Positions 1-11,036 of a DNA stretch of 64,000 nucleotides are shown piece after piece. The translations under genes were made by a program, and so were the position numbers. The notes below the pieces were generated by a model, which was not told the DNA's origin, ran no database searches, and was given only the letters and a program-made list of their open reading frames with translations. Within the stretch, counting starts at the first letter, position 1; every line of letters begins with the position of its first letter. The DNA is taken from positions 868,001 through 932,000 of the forward strand of contig JAMXDE010000021.1 in the NCBI GenBank assembly GCA_026770025.1, given 5' to 3'. The stretch is from Craspedostauros australis (taxonomy: Eukaryota; Bacillariophyta; Bacillariophyceae; Mastogloiales; Achnanthaceae).

Positions 1-2
1 CC

Positions 3-182
3 TCGCAGGAAGACCATGCTGAATTCGGCGGCGGTGAAGTGGAGATGCAGACGACAAGACCGAAATCTGCGATGTCGACCATGGCGTCGGAAGCAGCTGG
101 AGAAGGAGCGGCTACGTGTGACAACCAGCGACGTGATGCTTTGCATGATGTGCCATACGATGAACATGCGCTGGTGGTGTGA
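3..182 (+). CDS. C-terminal fragment of an unknown protein cut by the window edge
   Basis: Frame 3 is open from the left edge to a TGA at 180-182 and gives 59 residues ending in PYDEHALVV. The peptide is rich in E, G, A and T (for example EFGGGEVEMQTTRPKSA) and looks like a disordered protein tail. The competing frame 1 is longer but rich in Arg, Cys and Trp, as expected of a shadow frame. No domain is visible, so no function is offered. The gene would run rightward and end about 470 bp before the 3' end of the next gene, which lies on the opposite strand. This could also be chance coding. Confidence 0.4.
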   Translation, partial: SQEDHAEFGGGEVEMQTTRPKSAMSTMASEAAGEGAATCDNQRRDALHDVPYDEHALVV

Positions 183-654
183 GGCATCAGCATCGTGCTC
201 TCCAAAGTCAGAATGGAGTAATAGAACAGGCCAAGATACTCCAATGAGCTGTCACCTCACCGTCTGCAACGTGTTGCGTGTTGAACAGATGCCCCACAAT
301 GATTCTCTCGTACGGATGCATTGGCATACCTGTACTCTCGAATTATCACAGATCCGATGAGCACGAGTCCGTAGGTCAATGTTCCTTTGTCAACTCGTTT
401 CAATTATTTGTGGTAGTAAAAGTTATGTGCAAGAAAAGTGTGTCCTCTAGCTCTTACTAGCAATGGCAATATTGCCAGTAGAGTGAAGCACATATTTTGT
501 ATGCAAAAACGAAGAGATACGCTCGTAATGTAGTGCGGTGGTGGTTGTGACAATGTTCCGTATCAAAGGCTGACGTGCTCCAACCGCACCATGACGTACG
601 AGTATGGCGGTACAAATGCAGGCTGCCGGGCAGCCAGGCAACCATGAGTGGACT
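183..654. other. Convergent 3' intergenic region
   Basis: About 470 bp between two converging genes. Open frames here are short and biased. One copy of the TACGAGTA motif lies at 597-604. I see no RNA gene or repeat. Confidence 0.5.
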
Positions 655-2472
655 TTACGACGTTGGCTCCAACACGATCCTCTTGATGGCCAGGCCGTAA
701 GATGGCTTGGGACGGGACAGCTTGATGATGGAACCACCGCTGGCCTGTATCTGGCCCAGCTCCACCAGCTTCCATTCGCCGATGGTGTATGGAATTTTGA
801 ATAGCTGCGGCTGCGTCTTGGTGCCCTCATCGACGCTGATCCCCAACGGACTTTGCTTGAGGTGCACGGTGCAGAGCTCGAGCTTGAACTTGTAGTTCAT
901 GTCGGGCGGCAGCTCGTCGGGCAGCTCGTACTCGGCGTATCCATCCGAAAGGAAGTTGAGCTGCTTCTTGCCGTCGGCGCTCGCGATGGCCATGACGAGA
1001 TCGGAGCTGAAGCCGCATGACGTGGCGGGGACCGTGATGACGCCCTTCTTGTCGGATCGGATCGGGCCGGGAGGCGCATCGCGTTCGAAGGCGGCGAGGT
1101 ACTGATCCACCTTGGCCTCCACGAGCTTTTGCTGATCGCGCTGGAAGGCTTCCGGCGACGCCGGCTGCAGCATGAGCGCCTTCTTGATGATGGCCAAGGA
1201 CCTCCAGACGCGGTGCGGGTTGAGAACACCCTTCTCGTCATCCGGCGTGGATCCGCGGCGCGAGTCCAGGATGTCGGCGAGGCACTCCAGCAGCACAAGC
1301 ATGACGTAGTACTCGTCCGTGGTGGTGGCGGCCCTGGCATCCACCTCGCCCTTGAAGTCGATACCGGACTCCTCCTCCCAGTAACACAGATCCCAGTCGA
1401 TGCCCAGCATGGGCTCCCAGCCGGTGGGCGTCCACCTCGCCAACCCGACGCGGCCCGGTTGCTTGGCGCCCCACGTGGGGATGCCGAAGGTCTTGCAAAC
1501 GAAGCGACCGAACCACGCGTTGGGCGCGTCCTTGCCCCCGCCGGAGAGCACCTGCTGGTAGGTGCGTGGGCTGCTCGTCCAGGATGGCTGGCGCGTGAGG
1601 ACGTCCGACTTGAGGATGTAGAGATAGCGCCACTTGGGATCGACGACGGTGGTGATGTATGGCGCGTAGGCGAATATGCAGTCCCTCCCCCATTTGAGCT
1701 GCTCGTCGGCGGCGTCGCAGTTGACGATGTGCCTCATCTCCCAGACCGTGAAGTTGGGGAAGGCGGGATCGAGCTCGCCGTTGCGATGGGCGGCGTCGTA
1801 GTGCTGGTACCGCTTGAGGGGGTCGACCTCGATCTTGGTGTCGAACTCGTAGATGGGGACGGAGAGCTCCAGCGCGATGGCCATGGCGAGCTTCTTGTTG
1901 ACCTCCGTGAAGTCGTCCTCCACGTCCTGCATGCTGGCCATGATCCTGGTGTAGATCTTCATGCACGCGCCGTAGTTGCCGCCCCTGGCGCCGCCGGCGG
2001 AGACCATCTCCTTCATGAGGTCGGGCGTGCCCAGCAGCGCGTCGATGAGCTTGCCGTTGACCTTCTCCTGCGCGCAGAAGCTGGCCAGGCCCTGCGGCGT
2101 GGCCTGCAGCACCACGCTGCCCTTGAGGATGGACTCCTCCAGCGCCTCGCTCTTGGCCAGGTCCAGGTTCTCGAAGATCTTGTTGGCGGCCTTGATGGCC
2201 TTCCGCATGGCCTTCTCCAAAGTCTTGCTCTTCTGGTTGATCTTGTCCTGCAGGTCGTCCATGTCCGATTCCGAGCCTCCTGCTGCGGACAGAGCCTCCA
2301 GCTCGCCTGCCGCGGCGTTGCGCTCCACCCAGGCATCATGGTACAGCTCGCAGGCCTCCACGAAGGACTTGCGGTGGCTGGATTTGATGGACGGGGCCTT
2401 GCCGTAGCACAGCTCCTGGCAGTCCTTCAGGATGGCGCCAAAGTACTCCGCGTCGCGCTTCTTCTTGCCCAT
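655..2472 (-). CDS. Transglutaminase-like fold protein, probably without the catalytic residues
   Basis: An intact 605-residue single-exon frame starting with MGKKKRDAEYF. Residues 1-130 are charged and helical (likely coiled). Residues about 310-360 read FGRFVCKTFGIPTWGAKQPG...ARWTPTGW...LGIDW, which resembles a transglutaminase-like core in uncharacterised algal and oomycete proteins ('FG....FGIPT.G..QPGHA....WTP.GW'). As I recall that family, a Cys precedes the FGRF segment and a His follows PG. Here the first position lies in a GGGKDAPNAW stretch without Cys, and PGH is replaced by PGR, so a catalytic triad is doubtful. The last 150 residues look like a beta-rich C-terminal domain. There is no signal peptide or membrane segment. 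The family call is from memory; a structural role is inference. Confidence 0.6.
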   Translation of the reverse strand: MGKKKRDAEYFGAILKDCQELCYGKAPSIKSSHRKSFVEACELYHDAWVERNAAAGELEALSAAGGSESDMDDLQDKINQKSKTLEKAMRKAIKAANKIFENLDLAKSEALEESILKGSVVLQATPQGLASFCAQEKVNGKLIDALLGTPDLMKEMVSAGGARGGNYGACMKIYTRIMASMQDVEDDFTEVNKKLAMAIALELSVPIYEFDTKIEVDPLKRYQHYDAAHRNGELDPAFPNFTVWEMRHIVNCDAADEQLKWGRDCIFAYAPYITTVVDPKWRYLYILKSDVLTRQPSWTSSPRTYQQVLSGGGKDAPNAWFGRFVCKTFGIPTWGAKQPGRVGLARWTPTGWEPMLGIDWDLCYWEEESGIDFKGEVDARAATTTDEYYVMLVLLECLADILDSRRGSTPDDEKGVLNPHRVWRSLAIIKKALMLQPASPEAFQRDQQKLVEAKVDQYLAAFERDAPPGPIRSDKKGVITVPATSCGFSSDLVMAIASADGKKQLNFLSDGYAEYELPDELPPDMNYKFKLELCTVHLKQSPLGISVDEGTKTQPQLFKIPYTIGEWKLVELGQIQASGGSIIKLSRPKPSYGLAIKRIVLEPTS

Positions 2473-3970
2473 CTTGTGTCAATTCGCGGTGATGGGTCCG
2501 AGCGCAGTTGGTGTCAATACTATGCTTGTGCTATTGTGTATAATATGTAACGTGTTATACAATAGAACCTAGCAGTGGGGTATGTATAATAGAATACTAC
2601 ACACTGATGAATGGATCAATGAATCAATGGATTGGCTGATCGTGCAAGCAGTGCAAGGTGTGATCGTCCACTGGCACTGTCTCATCCAAGCGCGAAGGTG
2701 GCGAAGGTGGTGACAGTTGTGGCGGCAATGTTTCTTGCCTGATGTGCTGTTGGGTGATTCTGGTGGGGTGCCTCTCAGCTGCTGCGGTTGCACGTACTGA
2801 ATTAGCAGAATAGCTATTCGCGCGGAAACTCGCTAGCGTTTCTGGTTGGTTGAACGAACAAGATTGAAATTTGTTTGGGAACACAGCGCGGAAAGGAACG
2901 TGATGAGAGAACGTGGATACTCCACGCAGCGACAGCAGATCTTTTTTCAGTCATAATTGCGGTTCGGTCATGGATTGCTGTGGGCGCGTGTGTCGTCTTC
3001 TTGAGTTTTCGCTCACGACTCCAAAGCCGTGCGTTCTGCTCCCCGCCAGAATGGGTTCTCATCTCCCCCATCCAATCAACCAAATCAGTGGCTGGACGAC
3101 ATCAACATCGACGCCGACGTGAGCATGGACATGATGCGTGATACGAGTGTGTATGAATCGAAAGCTGGTCCACAACACCAATCATGTACGACTATCACAG
3201 AAAATGGAAGCCCGCCGTTGTTGTCGTCCACTCGATTCACTGCTGTTGCCTTCTTCGTTCGTTGCGCTCTGAGATTTGCGCAGGGACACCGCAGACCATG
3301 AATCGGTTCATCTTGAGATGGGGTAGACTTACTAGTAATACTATTACTCCATGTGGTATGTACAATCTCAGCAAGCTGGCAACAGCACGCACTGACTGAG
3401 CCTTGTCGCTTGTTAAGGAAAGAAACTCGGTCATGTGGTGTTCGTACTCGGTGATCTTTCCAAATCATCGACGTTGGGATTGGCAGCGGAGTGTTTGGTA
3501 TTGTCGTACGTACGAGTGTGGTACAGGAGGAGCTTGTTGTGGTTAGCTTTCGTTGTCCTTGTCATTGTCCTTGTCGTTGGCTGTACACGCTCACGTCGCA
3601 ATGATGGTGTTGGCGATAGCGGCGGCGCTGGCTGCGCGTGGCTTGCGAAAAGGAGGAGATGCGTGGCATCATGCGCGTAGGGTCCACTTTGTTCAGCTTT
3701 AGGTGTTTTCAATCTTCATATCCATCTCGGTACCACTTTCGGTGCTCTGGCTGCCGTTGGTTGCGCTTCTGAGTTGGGTATGGGTGCGCAGGTCGCATCG
3801 GATCAAGGTGAGAATGACGCATCGCATTGGGAGGTGGTAGTACATCATCTTGCTCACGCATCCATTTGCGCATCCGCATTCCTGTTCGCGAGACTCCCAT
3901 CCCCGTCCTTCGCTGTCGCTCCTCTAGAGTGTACCAATACTCTCTCATCCTGACAACCGCCTAAGGCCTT
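2473..3970. other. Intergenic region, no supported gene
   Basis: About 1.5 kb between the start of the transglutaminase-like gene and the end of the CK2 beta gene. Several overlapping open frames under 130 codons occur on both strands, but none has a recognisable motif or convincing codon use. A 79-residue minus-strand frame at 3709-3948, directly downstream of CK2 beta, is the only one I would glance at again. ACGAGT-type motifs occur near 3140 and 3508. Confidence 0.45.
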
Positions 3971-5928
3971 TTACTTTGCGGCCTCTGGTCCATTGCCGCC
4001 GTTATCCCTCCGCCGGCGCTTGGATGATCCGTCCTGTGCTGCGCCGTTGCTATCTGACTTCTTGCTGCCGCTATCATCAGTCCGTCTCTTCCCCGCCTTG
4101 GACTTTTTCGACCCGTCCTCCTCCTTCGGAACCGAGGCGCCTTCCGCCGGCGCTCTCATAACTCTCGAAGCCTGACTTTCATTCCTGGCGGTCGCCTGTT
4201 GGACCGCATCGGCGACGTTTTGTGTCTCGGTTGTACCTGTCTGACCTGCCGGCACAACCGTCGACGGAGCTCCCGCTGCTGCAGGTGCAGGCGCAGCCCT
4301 GTTACCGTTGCCAACAGCATCCCTCGACCTCCTGTCCTGCAACTCGCGGCCATTGGCCTCGTTGCTTCTCCTGGTGAGGTTCATGTTTCTCGAAACGTCG
4401 TTTCTTTGTCTCGTCGAACCGGCTGTTGTCGCCGATGTGCTCGATGCGCGTTGTCTGGCGGACATGTGGACGCGGAATCCAAACACACGTGGCACGTAGG
4501 TGGAGTTCTGGGGCAATCGGTCCGGCACGAGGTTGTTGAACGTCATGAGGAATAGATGCGGGAAGGTGGTGCCAAACGCCGCCCCATCGACGCCTGCGGC
4601 TCCTGCACCACCATGATGGCTGCTGCGTGATCTCACGGGAGGTGGGTGGTAGACGCATTGGCATTTCGGGCAGAATATTTTGACAGTGTCTGCTCCCATC
4701 TCATCTCTCAACCCAACTGGAAGAACCGGCTGGCCAGAGCACTGGACCAGCGGGCACGTCCCAAACTCTTTGGCGGCATACTGCTCATCCCACGCAAACA
4801 TGCAGATGCGCACAGAGTTTCAAAGTAACCCAGTCCAGTTCAGTTGAATTCAAGTGCAGTCAGGATGTGTCCGAATGTGTGCATTGGCCAAGGTCGCAAC
4901 GAACAGCCAACGAAGCCAATCGAGATACATGCAACAGTTTGCATCGAGATTGTGTTGCGGCATTGGGATGCAAAATGATTATGAATGCGATCATGGATAT
5001 GAAGGACAACAGAATGGTGTGAGATATGCTGAAGGACAAAGGGTGCACAGTGTTGCTGATAGCGGCCGGAGTACAGCACGAGGAGCTTCTTGTTCGCTGC
5101 GTGCGTGTGTGAGTTCACCGATCGATCGATTGATGGGTCTGTCGGATCGACGGCACGGAACACAAGCTCTCGTGGTCTCCTCATGAACTAATTCCTCGGA
5201 GGGCTGTCTTGTCGCGCCTTGCATTGACCGCTGCGCTGCGCACTTACCTTGTTGTACATCGCGTCCAGACCATGTGCCGTTATTATGTAACGCGCATGTA
5301 TGAGACCATACAGCGTGCATGCGTTCTGCGTGAGGTGGGAATCATCAGAGTCATCTGGTCCGATGCGATCTAATATGAGATCAAGGCAATCCGAAAAGTT
5401 TGACACATTGCCTCTCAGCCCGTACAGGTTGAACCCGTCCTCGATGTATGATCGTTCGACCTCGCAAAACATCTCATGTCCCTTCAAGCCGCAGAACCTG
5501 CCATTGGAATTGGTTGTGCGATGGTGAAGTTGTTGTTGTCGTTGTTAATGTTGCGCAGAGTCGTGATGGGAAGGTGTGAAGAGCATGGTGAGAGAAGAGA
5601 AGAGGAGGTGGACTGGTGATGGCACAACATATGGTGTCGGGTTTTGGTACATCGCTTTCAACGTGTTTCCCAATCATTTGGGGGTGGACCTGAGCGAGGG
5701 TCCCTGCAATTGCATCTTGCATCCTTCTCATGGCATGATGAGTGTTAAAGTCCTCCAATGGTGCTCGTACTTCACGTTGATTCCCTGGTAGCAGTTTTCG
5801 ACAGACAACACACCCATCACTCTGGTGATTTCATTCGTCTCCTTTCCGTATTTTGATCGACGACAAACATACCATTGAATCCAAGGTTCATCGTGGCCAG
5901 ACGCTGACGAGTCTTCGTTGTACGCCAT
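3971..5928 (-). CDS. CSNK2B: Casein kinase 2 regulatory subunit beta, three exons
   Basis: Regulatory beta subunit of protein kinase CK2, which dimerises through a zinc finger and docks the catalytic alpha subunits. Exons: 5873-5928, 5248-5497 and 3971-4780; introns of 375 and 467 bp begin GTATGT and GTAAGT and end in CAG. Both junctions restore family sequence: exon 1 ends in WIQ plus two bases of Trp, and exon 2 continues FCGLKGHEMFCEV. The spliced product is 371 residues. The conserved core (about residues 15-180) has YGLIHARYI and zinc cysteines at 111, 116, 139 and 142, the same spacing as human C109/114/137/140, followed by FPHLFLMTF and VPRVFGFRVH. About 180 residues of low-complexity tail follow, with basic stretches such as SKRRRRD that could act as nuclear signals. 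Most homologues stop soon after the core, so the tail is lineage-specific. Confidence 0.93.
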
Positions 5929-7104
5929 CTTGATAGACTAATCCAGTGTCTTTCGTCGAATGTGTGATGGTGTGGTAGTGTGATGTGTAGGGCAAGAAAC
6001 CTGCACTGACAATCTTGCTCTTCCCTCCGGTGAAAGTTGTGTTTGCAACGGCTCAGCAGCTCTTCTGGCTGGAATTGATCAAGCTGAGCTCCGAACAAAA
6101 GGATGCAGACGTTGTTGATGTTTCTGAGGGCATCAACACATGTGCTTGGTGTTCTGCTTGTGCGTTTGCTTGTGCGCTTGCTTGCGTGCTTGTGGTATGA
6201 TCCTGTTGTGGTGTGATATCCTACTGGTATCGCACGTCGTCACGTTTCCTTCTGGTGTTGCTTCTCTTCTGATTTATTCCACGTCTGCTGATCTTGCTCT
6301 GTTTTGAAATGGTCTCCTGTTGTGATCACACCAGAGGAGTCTTCGAGTGTTGTGTTGATACCCAAGACGAGTCCGAGCCCGAGTACGATTGTTTGGTTAC
6401 TTGGATGTCTGTCGTTGCGTGTGTTTGCCTCCACCCAGTATCTTGATTTTGAAGCGTCGTAGTAGTGGTCGCAACGCTCCCTGTGGTCACCGCCAGTTTT
6501 CGCGGGCATTTGGGGGCCTTGTCCGCGATTTGCTGCCGCCATCGCCATCGCCCTCGCCGTCCTCGTCATCGCCTTGCTGTTGCTGTTGCGTCGCCTTTTT
6601 GGTTGGGTTGCAGTTTGTTTGGTGTGTGGGGAACGAACTGATTGAGGACGAACCGTGGGACATTCACTGCGACATGAATTCATGGGATTCTCCGCCAATC
6701 AGCCGCCGCGAGATTGTTGTCAAGCCATCCACGTGTATCGATCAGTACGACTAGAAGTGCCCTCAATCCTTCTTCTCCAATCTGCGACCTTCTCTTCTCG
6801 CGAATAGTCTACGAGTTGGTTGCATAGACGTTGAGATTTGACACGCTGTTACGTGGAAAATGTTGCGACTTCCATAGATAGGTAGGTACGTACTCTTGCT
6901 GATATAATAGCATCATCCTAATCCGCGTGGTCAATCGTATTGGCACTTCTCGCAACGTACGAAGATGTGAGATGGAATGATCCAATGGCAATGCATAATA
7001 CTTACGAGTGTACTTGCAGCTATAAAATGCAAGCTACAATTCAGTCTCTACATACTCGTCCAGAGCACCATGCTCGTATTCTTGCCGTCATATTATCGAT
7101 CTGT
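5929..7104. other. Upstream region of CK2 beta, no supported gene
   Basis: About 1.2 kb between the CK2 beta start codon and the 3' end of EMC4, both minus strand. Frames of about 120-150 codons exist on both strands around 6240-6754, but they are low in complexity (Ser/Pro or Arg/Ala/Thr) and lack domain signals. It probably holds the CK2 beta promoter and the EMC4 terminator. Confidence 0.45.
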
Positions 7105-7635
7105 TCAATACATGGCGGCCGCGAGGCTATCCGATGTTGGCGGGATGCTGGTGGCCTCCATCATGTCCTTCCAGACAACCCGATCGGCCCAATCCGCCGA
7201 CGTCGTTGGCAGCAGTCTCATGGAGCTCATCTTGTACAATCCCACGGCGAGCCACACGATGTTCAGCAACGCGTAGAGCAGCTTGGGGAGCTGGTTGCCC
7301 GTGTCCAGGTTCTTGAACGGCTTGTCCAGCTGCGCGAGACTCGTGATGGGCGTCAAGATGGCGGAGCTGGTTGTGGAGATGGAGAAGATGTTCAGCTGCT
7401 TGCCGCTCATGTACATCATGAAGGCGTTCATAAGGATCGACTGCCCCGGCTTCATCGCTATGGACATCGCCTTGGCCTGCTTCTTCGCCTTGACCGCCTC
7501 CGCTTTCGCTGAGCTCGTCGTCACGTTGGTGGATCGTGATCGCTCCGCTGATGCGACCGCCTCGTAACCCACCGTCTTGGGCACCTTGCTCAGTGCGATG
7601 TAGCCCTCATGATTCTCCTTCAGGGTGAGTTCCAT
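7105..7635 (-). CDS. EMC4: ER membrane protein complex subunit 4
   Basis: EMC4 is a membrane subunit of the ER membrane protein complex, which inserts and stabilises membrane proteins. The 176-residue single-exon product is close to the usual family length. The diagnostic block (DUF1077) is plain: MNAFMMYMSGKQLNIFSI at residues 69-86, then a helical segment to about 100, then LPKLLYALLNIVWLAVGLYKM (117-136) and the conserved MRLLPTTSADW. The N-terminal 60 residues are hydrophilic, with a Lys/Ala-rich helix, and face the cytosol in known EMC4 proteins. Start MELTLKEN is the first ATG in frame. It lies tandem to CK2 beta with 1.2 kb between, so it is an independent transcription unit. Confidence 0.9.
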   Translation of the reverse strand: MELTLKENHEGYIALSKVPKTVGYEAVASAERSRSTNVTTSSAKAEAVKAKKQAKAMSIAMKPGQSILMNAFMMYMSGKQLNIFSISTTSSAILTPITSLAQLDKPFKNLDTGNQLPKLLYALLNIVWLAVGLYKMSSMRLLPTTSADWADRVVWKDMMEATSIPPTSDSLAAAMY

Positions 7636-9031
7636 GGGTATTTGGAATCTATCGTATTGGTACGAGTATCATACCATCATGTGTTGTGATTGAGGAAATG
7701 TGATTGTTCGATGTATTTGTTTTGCGCATTATGTCATTGTATCCACAAACGGTGTGGATGTGGTGTGATGAGTGTGTGTGTGTGTGATGTGGAGTGTTTG
7801 CAGTAGCGTTTTGTGTTGGTTGGAGGCAGATTCGGCGACATACGAGGAAGGTGGAGGGCCAGGAACAGGTGGGCAGCGTGGTGGGTCTGTTTGAGAGGAA
7901 GAGAAGGAAGCAAGCGCAAGGCAAATGAAGTGGCTGAGGCTGATCATAACCATCCTTCTTGTCTTCTGAACATTCTGGACAAGAGCTGCTGCCATCAAAG
8001 CGGAGCCATCACCGACTTGTTCCATCGCGGCTCCGTCCGGCACTCGACCATGTGGCAACACAACGCACAACTCACTTGCGAGGCATGGTGAAATGGCACT
8101 TGGAGCTGCGTTGCCCTTGTTTGCTTGACTTGGCTTTGCTAAGAGTGTGGATATGCAGGTAGTTATTGTACGATGTTATGGCGTGTCTTGTCGTGATGAC
8201 AGATGTGTTGATCAATGGTGAGAGGTCTGGGAGTGGTGATGCGACAGGTGAGGTTTGCTTGTTGTTGCATCGTGTTCTGTGTTTTGCGTTTGTGTTTCGT
8301 GATTCTGTGCGTGGTTCTTGCTCTTGCTTCCGTCGTGTACCATGGCTCAGGCGAAGCTGTGCTGTGTACAGCGCTGTCTGGCGTTATCACATGAAAATCC
8401 AAGTCGAAGTGTACTTGTAGATTCATCTTCCTATTAATACTCTATTACAACCATGGCTGCAATTCAATGTATTGACACTCACTCTGGTCTCAACCATACG
8501 AATGCATTCTATTATATTAATTATTCAATGTATCAGCACTCTGGCGATGGGCACCCACAACACTTTGCAGATAACAGTGCCGATAAGGCTGCGCTAGCAG
8601 GGTGGAGGATGGAGGAGTTTCGCGCAGTACGTCTATCCTCAGAAACTCAAGATTGCCAACACAAGATTGATAGACGATATCTAAATTGAGTCTATGCCAC
8701 ACCATCGCTGCATGACATGTCAAGATATGGATACGGAGCTGCGCAGAGTTGTACGAGTATGGTATTCCTTGGGGGAATGGCGCCCATCCCACTGCTCAGC
8801 ATCATCGCTCCCATCTCCATCTCTATTTCCATTCGCATCTTAAGATTCAGTTCCCGTATTCATGTAGATGACATCGATTTGTGCATGGTACGGGTATTCA
8901 TTTGGTTGGTTTCAGTACAACGGGCTGGCTTGCTTGCTTTTCTCTGGCCTGCCCCGCTCTGCAGCAAAGTGCTTGTTGCATTGATTCAAATGTTATCGTC
9001 GTCGCAATCTGCTTTGCTCGAGTGGAGTTGT
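7636..9031. other. Intergenic region, no supported gene
   Basis: About 1.4 kb between the EMC4 start and the ornithine aminotransferase stop. A TACGAGTA motif sits about 25 bp upstream of the EMC4 start codon (near 7661) and another near 8751. A CACCATGCCTCGCAA|GTGAGT string on the minus strand (8085 downward) resembles a first exon with a donor site, but no convincing next exon was found. The 8420-8540 stretch is AT-rich. Confidence 0.4.
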
Positions 9032-11036
9032 TCATGACATCTCGCGGGCAGACTTCTCAATGATCTCGAGGGACTGGTTGATCTCTTCTTCGTTGATCAC
9101 GAGGGGAGGGGCGAAGCGGATAATATTCCCGTGAGTTGGCTTGGCCAAGAGGCCATGGTCCTGCATCTTGACGCACAGCTCCCAAGCCTTGCCGGTGTCG
9201 CCGTATCCGCCCTTTGGTTGGTTGATGACGATGGCATTTAGCAGGCCACGTCCGCGAACGCTCTCGATGCAAGTGTTGCCGATGAGGCTGCTGAGTCCGT
9301 CGCGCAGCTGCTGCCCGCGGGCCATGGCATTCTCATCCAGCTTCTCGTCACGGAGGACCTCGAGCGCGGCGGTTGCCACCTTGCATGCCAAAGGATTGCC
9401 ACCGTACGTGGATCCGTGCTCGCCAGGGTTCAATGTGAGCTATTGCACACGTCGGACGACGAGTAGATGTGACAATGGAATTCATGGGGGGCGATCGACG
9501 TTGGAGGCCGGGGCATCGATATGTGAACATACGCACGGATTCATCAAAGAAGTAGCAATTAGCAAGTATCACATGCATGGTGGGATGAATGGGTAAATGA
9601 AGGAGTGACAGGAGGCAGTCTGTGTTAGCGTTGGTCGTGAACCGGTCCATGAAACAGAGAACTTAGTAGCCAACGAAGATGCACGAAGATGCAGACGACG
9701 GACAATGCTGTTGAACGTTTGGGTCGAAACCGGAAGAGGAAGCCGTCGCAGGGGCACAAACGCAGGAAGAACTTCAGCCGCAGCTGCATCCGCGGTCACT
9801 TCTTCGCGATGACGAGCGCAGACGACAGACGAGAAGCGTGTTCGCACATACTCGTCGAGTTCCTTTTCCTTACCATGATCTCATCTGATGCCAACACGGC
9901 AGAAACTGGAAGGACGCCACCAGAGAGCGCCTTTCCGAGGACAAGCATATCAGGCCTTATGCCGTCATGATCCACCGCGACTCTGTATCCTGTCCTGCAC
10001 AGACCGGTCTGGACTTCATCAGCGATGAGAAGGACGTTGTATTTTCTACAGAGCTCAAGGACGTTGGCCATGTAGCCGTCTTCAGGAACGACGACGCCGG
10101 CTTCTCCTTGGATTGGCTCCACCATGAAGGCGGCACTGTGGGATGAATCCAACGCGCATTTTTCGTGAACAATTTCGAAGAGGATCGTGGGTGAGCAATC
10201 CATTGGCTGAGTCATCGTACATACAAGTCATGGATGAGGCTGTAAACCTTGTGAAATTGGCTGGTTGGCTGCAATTCAATGTCACATTCAGCGCGGTTGT
10301 TGCTGTTCACGATGGCCTGTATTCCCGTTATCACTCATGCTTAGAAGACCCGCCAAATCAAATCATATAAATTAATATCAAATCAAGCAACTCACATATT
10401 CTCAGCATCCTTCTCGAACTCCATCTCGAGGCTTCCGAGATCGTTGAAAGGGACGCTGGAGAAGCCCGGCATGTAGGGACCGAAACCACGGTAGGCGGTC
10501 GGATCATTGGAGCTGGAGATGGCAGCCAACGTGCGTCCCCAGAAGTTCTGGTTGGCGAAGAGGACGCGGGCCTTGCCGGGCGCGATGCCCTTGACTTCGT
10601 ATCCCCACTTCCTGGCCAGCTTGATGGCTGTCTCTCCGCCCTCCACGCCGGTGTTCATGGGCAGGATGCGGTCCATGCCGAAGTAGTCGGTGGCGAACTC
10701 GCAGTACTCTCCCAGGGCATCATTGTAGAAAGCACGCGATGTGAGCGTGAGCTTCTGCGCCTGCTCGGTGAGCGCGTTGATGATCTTCGGGTGGCAATGG
10801 CCCTGGTTCACGGCGCTGTAGGCTGACAGGAAATCGAAGTACTCGCGTCCCTCGACGTCCCACACCTTGATCCCCTCTCCCTTGGCCAGAACAACTGGGA
10901 GGGGATGGTAATTGTGGGCACCGTACTTGTCCTCCAGCGCCATGCAGGCATCTGCGGTACTCGATCCGGCGGCAGCAACGGAAAGGCATCGTCTCGCGCC
11001 GCTGCGTGTGACGGCGGTCAGTGTTTGCTTGAACAT
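9032..11036 (-). CDS. OAT: Ornithine aminotransferase, mitochondrial, three exons
   Basis: PLP enzyme converting ornithine and 2-oxoglutarate to glutamate semialdehyde and glutamate, linking arginine breakdown to proline. Exons: 10396-11036, 9874-10135 and 9032-9439; introns of 260 bp (GTGAGT...CAG) and 434 bp (GTAAGG...TAG). Junctions restore family sequence: [18 protein letters not shown] and [19 protein letters not shown]. The product is 436 residues, the usual size. The N-terminal 25 residues ([20 protein letters not shown]) are basic and Ser/Thr-rich like a mitochondrial presequence. [14 protein letters not shown] (about 250-263) and LGKALSGG with the PLP lysine near 282 are present, as is the C-terminal NGLLAKPTH-like [20 protein letters not shown]. 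It diverges from the fumarase gene. Confidence 0.94.

Noticed and set aside
1129-2550. 473-codon open frame on the + strand opposite the transglutaminase-like gene
   Set aside because: It is an antisense shadow: its composition (Val, Gly, Leu, Arg, His) mirrors the GC-rich third positions of the minus-strand gene and it has no domain.
6240-6754. Overlapping 120-150 codon frames on both strands
   Set aside because: Low complexity, no domain, and both strands open because of biased sequence.
7729-8085. Possible small spliced gene on the minus strand beginning ATGCCTCGCAA|GTGAGT
   Set aside because: The start and donor look good, but no following exon with a recognisable or consistent frame was found.
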